Source: Bacillota bacterium (GTDB lineage: Bacteria; Bacillota; Clostridia; Christensenellales; SZUA-584). From it: DNA of 12,510 bases. Each line of letters begins with the position of its first letter. Within the stretch, counting starts at the first letter, position 1. Shown here piece by piece: positions 7,435-12,510 of the stretch. Both the position numbers and the translations under genes were made by a program. The notes below the pieces were generated by a model. The model had not been told where the DNA came from. It saw only the letters and a list, made by a program, of their open reading frames with translations, and did not search any database. The stretch is from positions 1 through 12,510 of the forward strand of contig JAEYKW010000040.1 of the NCBI GenBank assembly GCA_023408075.1, written 5' to 3'.

Positions 7435-7463
7435 TTGTGAATGCCGATGAATGGGTGTAAAAT
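7435..7463 (+). promoter_or_regulatory. Promoter of the homocysteine synthesis operon
   Basis: TTGTGA (7435-7440) and TAAAAT (7458-7463) are separated by 17 bases. Transcription would start near 7470, leaving a leader of about 37 bases, too short for a SAM riboswitch. The ribosome binding site GGGAGG (7496-7501) follows. Confidence 0.5.
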
Positions 7464-7506
7464 TAACTATTAAAAATTTTCAGTATGGGCTTATTGGGAG
7501 GCAGAC

Positions 7507-8667
7507 GTGTCAAAGACGATACAGGAGATAAATGAAAGGCTCAAAGCCGGCAAAGCCGTGGTGTTTACCGCCGAGGAAGCGGTGCAGATGGCCAAGGAGC
7601 AGGGCGTTGCCGCGTGCGCGAAGAAGATCGATGTGGTGACGGCGGCGACGTTCGGTGCGATGTGCTCATCCGGCGCGGTATTAAACTTCGGGCACAGTGA
7701 TCCGCCGATTCGTATGGCTGAAATTACGCTCAACGGCGTGGAAGCCTACGGCGGCCTCGCCGCTGTTGATACGTTTATCGGCGCGACGCAGCCGGGACGT
7801 CATACGGGCATTGAATACGGCGGCGCACACGTGATTGAAGACCTGATCGCAGGCAAAGAGGTGGAGCTTTTTGCGCACTCGGGCGGCACCGATTGCTACA
7901 CACGAACCGAGATCAAAACGAATATTTCGCTTAAGGATATGAACCAGGCATATCTTTTCAATCCGCGCAACGCGTACCAGAACTACTCGGCGGCCACCAA
8001 CACGACCAAAACCACAAAACGCACTTATATGGGCACGCTGCTGCCGAATATGGGCAACGTGACATACACGACGGCGGGCGAGCTCTCGCCGCTGCTCAAA
8101 GACCCGAAGCTGCGGACCATCGGCATCGGCTCGCGCATACTGCTCTGCGGCGGCGAAGGGTTTGTCGTGTTTGAAGGCACGCAGGCGGTCAACAAAGCGG
8201 CGGCGCTGCCGAATGGCGATAAACACTATGCGGGCTACACGCTTGCGGTGATGGGCGATTTGCGGGGCATGAACAGCGACTATATCAAGGCCGCCACTTT
8301 TGACGGTTACGGCGTGTCGCTCTATGTGGGCATCGGCGTGCCGATTCCTGTGATTGACGAGGACTTGATGGCCGATCTTGCAGTGCCCAATGACAAGCTA
8401 TATACCTATGTGTACGACTATGGCTACAGCACGCGTTCGCGCGAGGAATTGAAGCGCGTGAGCTATGCGGAGCTGCGATCGGGACAGATTGAAATCAACG
8501 GCAAAAGGATACGGACGGCGCCGTTGTCGAGCCTGCTGAAGGCGCGCAAAATTGCGGGTGAGCTCAGAGAAAAGCTGCTGGACGGCAGCTTTGAGATGAC
8601 ACAGCCCGCAGCTATGCTGCCTTACAGGGAAAGCCTCAATGCGCTCAATATCAAAGAGGAGAAGTGA
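7507..8667 (+). CDS. DUF39 homocysteine biosynthesis protein (MA1821-like)
   Basis: A 386-residue member of the DUF39 family (COG1900). The M. acetivorans homologue MA1821 is needed, with its ferredoxin partner, for homocysteine formation from aspartate semialdehyde and sulfide without O-acyl-homoserine. Family landmarks seen here are GAMCSSGAVLNFGHSDPPI (50-68), GATQPG near 92-97, HSGGTDCYTR (124-133), LLPNMGNVTYTTAGELSPL (about 178-196), and a GSRILLCGGEGFV glycine-rich segment. Cysteines C53 and C130 are 77 residues apart, the same spacing I recall for the functionally important Cys54 and Cys131 of MA1821. Unlike MA1821, there is no C-terminal CBS-domain pair: the protein ends after DUF39. 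The start is GTG 7507, six bases after GGGAGG. The ferredoxin gene begins one base after its stop, which strengthens the call. Confidence 0.88.
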   Translation: MSKTIQEINERLKAGKAVVFTAEEAVQMAKEQGVAACAKKIDVVTAATFGAMCSSGAVLNFGHSDPPIRMAEITLNGVEAYGGLAAVDTFIGATQPGRHTGIEYGGAHVIEDLIAGKEVELFAHSGGTDCYTRTEIKTNISLKDMNQAYLFNPRNAYQNYSAATNTTKTTKRTYMGTLLPNMGNVTYTTAGELSPLLKDPKLRTIGIGSRILLCGGEGFVVFEGTQAVNKAAALPNGDKHYAGYTLAVMGDLRGMNSDYIKAATFDGYGVSLYVGIGVPIPVIDEDLMADLAVPNDKLYTYVYDYGYSTRSREELKRVSYAELRSGQIEINGKRIRTAPLSSLLKARKIAGELREKLLDGSFEMTQPAAMLPYRESLNALNIKEEK

Positions 8668-8668
8668 G

Positions 8669-9088
8669 ATGGAAAACAGCATGAAGATAGGGCTTACGTT
8701 TCCGCCCGAAAAAGCCGATAAACCCATCGTCACCAATCTCGTCAAATACGGGCTGACATTCAATATATTGCGGGCAGCCATTTCGCCCGGAAAAACGGGC
8801 AATATCATACTCGAGATATCGGGCAGCGACGAAAACCTGAAGCAGAGCCTCGATTATTTGAAGGACGAAAATATTGAAGTCAAGATATACACGGACAGCG
8901 TGATCCGCTACGAGGAGAAGTGCATGCACTGCGGCGCATGCACATCCGTGTGCCCGTCCGGCGCGCTTGTGATGAACAAAGAAACCTGGGAACTCGAGTT
9001 TACAATGGACAAATGTCTGCTGTGCGGACACTGCGTGAAGGCATGTCCTGCGCGGGCGATCAAGAGCTTTGACGACGCGCTGTTCTGA
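8669..9088 (+). CDS. NIL-domain ferredoxin with two 4Fe-4S clusters (MA1822-like)
   Basis: A 139-residue protein made of an N-terminal NIL domain (about 1-76, beginning KIGLTFPPEKADKPIVTNL) and a C-terminal two-cluster ferredoxin. The cluster motifs are C85-x2-C88-x2-C91-x3-C95-P and C116-x2-C119-x2-C122-x3-C126-P, all eight cysteines intact. NIL domains are ACT-like ligand-binding modules also found in methionine ABC transporter ATPases. In methanogens the partner of DUF39 has this same architecture and is thought to supply electrons for sulfur incorporation into aspartate semialdehyde. The frame is open from 8639, but ATG 8669 is chosen because GAGGAG lies just before it and it follows the DUF39 stop by one base. 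Translation is probably coupled. Its end overlaps the next gene. Confidence 0.92.
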   Translation: MENSMKIGLTFPPEKADKPIVTNLVKYGLTFNILRAAISPGKTGNIILEISGSDENLKQSLDYLKDENIEVKIYTDSVIRYEEKCMHCGACTSVCPSGALVMNKETWELEFTMDKCLLCGHCVKACPARAIKSFDDALF

Positions 9089-9827
9089 TGCGGATCAGCC
9101 GGACTATTCAAACCGGGATGAGTACCGGCGGCTTGTGGCATCCGGGCTGCCGTGTTTTCATGTTCAGCATCTGGAAACGGAGCTGTTTATCTGCGCGGAC
9201 CGGCAGCTTGATGGCGCGGCAGTGGGCGCTGTGAAAGACCTGCGTGCCGGGCTCGATGCATACATCGCGGCGAATCCGCTTTTTTTAACAAGCTTAGAGC
9301 CCGTCGAACCGGCAGAGGGAGCGCCTGAGGCGGTGACGGCGATGTGCCGCGCGGCGACGGCGGCGGACGTCGGGCCGATGGCGGCCGTTGCAGGCGCTTT
9401 TTCGGAGCATGTCGGGCGGGAGATATTGAAAACATCAAAACAGGTCATCGTCGAAAACGGCGGCGACATCTTTCTCAAAACCGATGAGCCCACAACAGTC
9501 GCTGTTTACGCGGGAAACAGCCCGCTCAGCCTCAAGGTCGGCATCGTTCTCGATTCCCGGGAAATGCCGATGTCCGTCTGTACGTCGTCGGGAACGGTGG
9601 GGCCGTCTTTGAGCTTTGGCAGAGCGGATGCGGCTGTCGTGGTGTCGCCGGACGCATGCCTCGCGGACGCGTGCGCCACTCGGCTCGGCAACGAGGTGAA
9701 AACAGCGGCGGACATTGAACGGGCTCTCGAAATGATTATGAGCATTCCGGGTGTAACCGGTGCACTGGCGGTCATCGGCGAGGTCTGCGGCGCGGCGGGA
9801 CATATCCGCCTGCAAACGCTCGGCTGA
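9069..9827 (+). CDS. UPF0280/COG2122 protein (MA1715-like), sulfide assimilation
   Basis: A 252-residue protein of the COG2122 family, distantly related to ApbE flavin transferases. Landmarks are YRRLVASGL...ETELFICADRQL near the start (19-47), VENGGDIF (128-135), TSSGTVGPSLSFGRADA (172-188) and CLADACATRLGN (197-208). In M. acetivorans the homologue MA1715 improves homocysteine synthesis at low sulfide; the exact chemistry is not known to me. No in-frame ATG exists before residue 92, and homology begins by about residue 13, so the start must be a non-ATG codon: TTG 9069 is best, overlapping the ferredoxin gene by 20 bases, which implies translational coupling. The exact start is uncertain. 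An ATG at 9087 opens a different, short frame and is not used. Confidence 0.85.
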   Translation: MTTRCSDADQPDYSNRDEYRRLVASGLPCFHVQHLETELFICADRQLDGAAVGAVKDLRAGLDAYIAANPLFLTSLEPVEPAEGAPEAVTAMCRAATAADVGPMAAVAGAFSEHVGREILKTSKQVIVENGGDIFLKTDEPTTVAVYAGNSPLSLKVGIVLDSREMPMSVCTSSGTVGPSLSFGRADAAVVVSPDACLADACATRLGNEVKTAADIERALEMIMSIPGVTGALAVIGEVCGAAGHIRLQTLG

Positions 9828-9900
9828 CAATATGCGTTCTATTTCCTTGGTAAAACCGTGAAGACTGGCGGTTGGTGGATGACGTCAAGGAGGTATGAAT

Positions 9901-10716
9901 ATGAAAAGCATGATGCGCGGACACGAAAGGCGGCGCAGGCGGCGGGCTGTTCTGGTCGCCGTTGTTATTGCGGTGCCGTTGCTTGCTGCGGGCATATGGC
10001 TGCTGTTTTTCAGCGGCGGCAGTAAGATGGAGGTTGCATACGCGCCGGGTTCATCCGCACCGGCCGAATCGGCCGTGCCGGAAGAAACACCGTCCGAGTC
10101 GGTGCTGGGTGTTTCAACGGTTGAGGCCACGCCCCAGAGCACCGTGAACCAAAGCGACTGGCGGCTGTTGCTGGTCAACGCACAGCACACACTGCCCGAC
10201 GGCTTTGCCGTGACGCTGACGCAGCTGAAAAACGGACAAGCCGTTGACGAGCGTTGCTATTCCGATTTGCAGCAGATGATGGACGATTGCCGCTCAGCCG
10301 GGCTGGAGCCCTTAATCTGCTCCTCATACCGGTCGCAGGAGAGGCAGCAGGAGCTGTTTGACAACAAGGTCGCGAGCCTCACGGAGCAGGGATTTACGGA
10401 TGACGAGGCGCGTGCAAAAGCGGCGGAAGTCATTGCGGTGCCGGGGACCAGCGAACACCAAACGGGGCTGGCGCTCGATATCGTGGACATAAACAATCAA
10501 AATTTGGATGAATCGCAAGAGGGTACGCCCGCGCAGCAGTGGCTGCTTAAGAACAGCTGGAAATATGGCTTCATTCTGCGTTACCCGTCCGATAAAACCG
10601 GCATCACCGGCATCTCCTATGAGTCGTGGCACTACCGTTATGTGGGGAAAGAAGCGGCGCAGGTGATTTACGAACAAAAGCTCTGCCTCGAGGAATATCT
10701 TGAACAGTCGCCGTAA
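9901..10716 (+). CDS. VanY-type D-alanyl-D-alanine carboxypeptidase (peptidase M15B)
   Basis: A zinc enzyme that removes the terminal D-Ala from peptidoglycan stem peptides, acting outside the cell. The 271-residue protein has a very basic start (six arginines in a row at 10-15), one membrane segment (about 16-37), a Pro/Ser/Glu-rich linker (about 48-82), and the M15 domain (about 86-262). Key residues are visible: SSYRSQ (141-146), zinc ligands H186 and D193 in SEHQTGLALDIVD, and catalytic E241 with third ligand H244 in ESWHYRYVG. There is no cleavage site, so it is likely membrane-anchored. ATG 9901 is preferred over ATG 9895 because AAGGAGG ends seven bases before it but only one base before 9895. 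No clear promoter or terminator lies between it and the preceding gene, so read-through is possible. Confidence 0.92.
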   Translation: MKSMMRGHERRRRRRAVLVAVVIAVPLLAAGIWLLFFSGGSKMEVAYAPGSSAPAESAVPEETPSESVLGVSTVEATPQSTVNQSDWRLLLVNAQHTLPDGFAVTLTQLKNGQAVDERCYSDLQQMMDDCRSAGLEPLICSSYRSQERQQELFDNKVASLTEQGFTDDEARAKAAEVIAVPGTSEHQTGLALDIVDINNQNLDESQEGTPAQQWLLKNSWKYGFILRYPSDKTGITGISYESWHYRYVGKEAAQVIYEQKLCLEEYLEQSP

Positions 10717-10779
10717 AATCACAAGCTTTTCCGCCCAATGCGGAAGAAACATTCGTTTGATGCTCCCAAACGCAGCATG

Positions 10780-10804
10780 TCAATAGCGCTGCCATTGATT
10801 TTTT
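10780..10804 (+). terminator. Candidate terminator after the carboxypeptidase gene
   Basis: TCAATAGC (10780-10787) pairs with GCCATTGA (10791-10798) with one A-C mismatch around a GCT loop, followed by six T (10799-10804). The stem is short. A further hairpin TTCCGC/GCGGAA lies upstream near 10734-10750 without a T tract. Confidence 0.5.
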
Positions 10805-10823
10805 GCGTTTTTCGATGTAGAAT
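10795..10823 (+). promoter_or_regulatory. Promoter of the Sua5 gene, overlapping the terminator
   Basis: TTGATT (10795-10800) and TAGAAT (10818-10823) are separated by 17 bases. Transcription would start near 10830, only about five bases before the ATG at 10835. The -35 box shares bases with the stem and T tract of the preceding terminator. Confidence 0.5.
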
Positions 10824-10834
10824 AGACAATCAGA

Positions 10835-11860
10835 ATGATATTGGATATACGTGATGAGTATCATAATTATATAGAAGAAGCGGCGAAGGCGATTCGCAGC
10901 GGCTCTCTTGTCGGCATGCCGACCGAGACGGTTTACGGCCTGGCGGCAAACGCGTTTGACGAACGCGCTGTGGCGGCTATATTTGGCATGAAGGGGCGGC
11001 CGCAGGACAACCCGCTGATTGTGCATGTGGACAGCATGCCCATGGCGCACGAGCTCGGAGAATTCACCGAAAAAGCGCTGGCGCTGGCATCTCAGTTCTG
11101 GCCGGGGCCGCTGACCATGGTGGTGAAAAGCACGGGAAAAGTGCCCGCTTCAGTGAGTGCAGGTCTTAGCACGGTCGGATTGCGCATGCCTGACTGTGAT
11201 GCGGCGCTGAGCCTGATATCGGCCTCCGGTGTGCCCATCGCGGCGCCGAGCGCCAACAAATCCGGCAGCCCGAGCCCCACGCTGGCGGCGCATGTCGCCG
11301 CGGATTTCGGGGAGAGCCTGCTCATTCTCGACGCGGGGGAATGCCGGATCGGCCTTGAATCCACGGTGATCGATATGACGGGAGATACGCCGGTGATACT
11401 GCGGCCCGGCGCGGTCACACAGCAGATGATAGAAAACTGCATTGGAGAAGTGGCCTGCGCGGCGGCTTTTGAGCCGTTTGAGGGCGACAAACCGGCGGCA
11501 CCCGGCATGAAATACCGTCACTATGCCCCCAAGGCGGATGTGACGGTGGTGGAGGGAAAGAGCGCCTCGGTGACCGAGGCGATCAAATATCTTTACGACA
11601 GGGATTTAAAGAAGGGCGAAAAGCCGCTGATTCTTGCCGCAAGAGAGAACAAAAAATATTACGGGCGGCGGGATATAAACGAAACGGGCAGCATTAAAGA
11701 TGCGGGGGAAGCCGCAAGAAACATATACGCGCTGCTCCGGCGCGCCGACGACGACGGCTTTTCCAAGATCTACTTTGAAGCCGTCCCGAAAACAGGAATC
11801 GGGTTTGCCGTGATGAACAGGGTTTACAAAGCGGCAGCTTATAATATCGTAAAAGTTTAG
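10835..11860 (+). CDS. ywlC: L-threonylcarbamoyladenylate synthase, Sua5 type
   Basis: This enzyme makes threonylcarbamoyl-AMP from threonine, bicarbonate and ATP, the first step of the t6A37 modification of ANN-decoding tRNAs. The 341-residue protein has the long Sua5 architecture: YrdC/TsaC domain (about 12-205) plus C-terminal Sua5 domain (about 228-340). Motifs are GMPTETVYGLAANA (27-40), MKGRPQDNPLIVHV (53-66), APSANKSGSPSPT (136-149), and the linker hallmark PGMKYRHYAP in the low 220s. An in-frame TAG at 10823 prevents extension, so ATG 10835 is the earliest start, but no Shine-Dalgarno site precedes it. The phosphatase gene follows after 16 bases; in Bacillus ywlC and ywlE are also close neighbours. 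Symbol used by analogy with Bacillus. Confidence 0.93.
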   Translation: MILDIRDEYHNYIEEAAKAIRSGSLVGMPTETVYGLAANAFDERAVAAIFGMKGRPQDNPLIVHVDSMPMAHELGEFTEKALALASQFWPGPLTMVVKSTGKVPASVSAGLSTVGLRMPDCDAALSLISASGVPIAAPSANKSGSPSPTLAAHVAADFGESLLILDAGECRIGLESTVIDMTGDTPVILRPGAVTQQMIENCIGEVACAAAFEPFEGDKPAAPGMKYRHYAPKADVTVVEGKSASVTEAIKYLYDRDLKKGEKPLILAARENKKYYGRRDINETGSIKDAGEAARNIYALLRRADDDGFSKIYFEAVPKTGIGFAVMNRVYKAAAYNIVKV

Positions 11861-11876
11861 GAGGGTTAAAAAATCA

Positions 11877-12359
11877 ATGAACGTTCTTTTTGTGTGTACG
11901 GGCAATACATGCAGAAGCCCCATGGCGGAAGAACTGGCGGACGACTCAGCAGGCCGAAGTACTCACTTAAAAGATATGTCGTTTCAATCGGCCGGGACTT
12001 TCGCCTGTGAGGGGACGCCTGCGTCTTCCGAGGCAGTCGAGGTTATGGCCGAGGTTGGATTGGATATTGATAAGCACCGTGCGCAGCAGTTTGACAGGGA
12101 GCTCGCGCAGTGGGCTGACATCATACTCGCGATGGAAGCGAGGCACATAGAAGAGATGGAAGCCATGGCTCCCGATCAGGAAGATAAGATGCATACGCTT
12201 TTGGGGTATGCCGAGGGGATTGATGGTTATCCGGGCGAAGCGGGTTTTGACATCATGGATCCGTACAGAGAACCGGTTGAGGAATACCGCCACGCGCGGG
12301 ATCAGATAAAAGGAGCCGTTGAGCGGGCGCTCAAACGGATGGAAAAACAAGAAAAATAG
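11877..12359 (+). CDS. ywlE: Low-molecular-weight phosphatase, probable protein-arginine phosphatase
   Basis: A 160-residue member of the low-molecular-weight tyrosine phosphatase fold. The P-loop VCTGNTCRSPMAE starts at residue 6: nucleophile C7, C12, R13, S14. Thr at position 11 replaces the Ile of classical tyrosine phosphatases, the feature that sets YwlE-type phosphoarginine specificity. The general acid is D128 in MDPYREP (127-133). In Gram-positive bacteria such enzymes reverse McsB arginine phosphorylation, which marks proteins for ClpCP. McsB itself is not in this window. The start ATG 11877 follows GGAGGG (about 11860-11865), and the gene is the last of the Sua5 operon, ahead of a strong terminator. 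Activity on arginine rather than tyrosine is inferred from one residue. Confidence 0.9.
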   Translation: MNVLFVCTGNTCRSPMAEELADDSAGRSTHLKDMSFQSAGTFACEGTPASSEAVEVMAEVGLDIDKHRAQQFDRELAQWADIILAMEARHIEEMEAMAPDQEDKMHTLLGYAEGIDGYPGEAGFDIMDPYREPVEEYRHARDQIKGAVERALKRMEKQEK

Positions 12360-12365
12360 CCATGC

Positions 12366-12391
12366 AGCGGCGCATATTGCGCCGCTTTTTT
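12366..12391 (+). terminator. Strong rho-independent terminator of the ywlC-ywlE operon
   Basis: AGCGGCGCA (12366-12374) and TGCGCCGCT (12378-12386) are perfect 9-base complements around a TAT loop, followed directly by a T run to 12391. It lies seven bases after the ywlE stop. Confidence 0.95.
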
Positions 12392-12413
12392 ATTATGGGC
12401 TTTAGCCTGTTGA

Positions 12414-12451
12414 GCATGAAGCGAGTTTCTCGGAAGAGAAATGAGCCATGC
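12414..12451. other. Structured hairpin with GGAA tetraloop
   Basis: TTTCTC (12426-12431) and GAGAAA (12436-12441) pair around the GNRA-type loop GGAA. Below it GAG (12423-12425) faces TGA (12442-12444), which would give a G-U and two tandem G-A pairs. Then GC (12421-12422) pairs with GC (12445-12446), and GCATG (12414-12418) pairs with CATGC (12447-12451), leaving an AA bulge. The layout is more RNA-like than expected by chance. It may be part of the leader of the element suggested at 12452-12510. Confidence 0.4.
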
Positions 12452-12510
12452 GAAACAATAAACCACCCGCTATGCGGGTGCGCGACAGAGGTTATACAAA
12501 AAGTCACCAA
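12452..12510 (+). mobile_element. Possible left end of an IS200/IS605-type element (cut by the window edge)
   Basis: CACCCGC (12464-12470) and GCGGGTG (12474-12480) form a perfect 7-pair hairpin with loop TAT, preceded by AATAAAC and followed by a GCGCGACAGAGGTTATAC stretch. Subterminal hairpins of this kind mark the left ends of IS200/IS605 elements, which lack inverted terminal repeats and are recognised as single-stranded hairpins by TnpA. The surrounding text resembles leaders of such transposase genes as I remember them. No transposase codons are visible before the window ends, so this is a suggestion from resemblance. Confidence 0.35.

Noticed and set aside
7249..7440. 63-codon open frame between the transglutaminase and DUF39 genes
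   Set aside because: No ribosome binding site, no recognised family, and it overlaps the operon promoter region.
7140..7506. SAM or other methionine-pathway riboswitch before the homocysteine operon
   Set aside because: I saw none of the conserved core of the SAM-I riboswitch, and the predicted leader is only about 37 bases.
9087..9230. Alternative frame starting at ATG 9087 after the ferredoxin gene
   Set aside because: It gives about 48 codons with no family features, whereas the other frame matches the COG2122 family through the same bases.

Overview
The window looks like chromosomal DNA of an anaerobic Gram-positive bacterium, most likely class Clostridia (Bacillota). The evidence is strong AGGAGG-type ribosome binding sites, sigma-A-like promoters, a YwlE-type arginine phosphatase next to a Sua5-type protein, a VanY-like carboxypeptidase, and a sulfide-dependent homocysteine module otherwise known from methanogens and strict anaerobes. 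Genes have moderate G+C; the first ~360 bases and the 3.75-4.33 kb spacer are visibly more AT-rich. The genus cannot be read from the window.

Layout. An AT-rich leader with two candidate promoters (1-362) precedes a serine biosynthesis operon, serC-serA, with a cyclophilin gene as third member, closed by a terminator at 3174-3218. A small lipoprotein gene follows (3288-3752). A spacer of about 580 bases carries two diverged copies of a repeat and a terminator hairpin for ychF, which is on the minus strand (4331-5431). From a short divergent promoter region, an AraC-family regulator (5648-6418) and a cytoplasmic transglutaminase-like protein (6444-7139) run on the plus strand. A 367-base gap (7140-7506) holds no convincing gene and may be gene debris.

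The most interesting part is 7507-9827: three tightly packed genes for a DUF39 protein, a NIL-domain ferredoxin with two 4Fe-4S motifs, and a COG2122/UPF0280 protein. Their homologues in Methanosarcina acetivorans (MA1821, MA1822, MA1715) are linked to direct homocysteine synthesis from aspartate semialdehyde and sulfide. Here all three sit together as one apparent operon with its own promoter. A membrane-anchored VanY-type D,D-carboxypeptidase follows (9901-10716).

The last block is a Sua5-type threonylcarbamoyl-AMP synthase (tRNA t6A synthesis) with an apparently leaderless start, then a low-molecular-weight phosphatase with the arginine-phosphatase signature. A strong terminator (12366-12391) closes it. 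The final ~100 bases carry two more hairpins and resemble the left end of an IS200/IS605-type element whose body would lie beyond the window.
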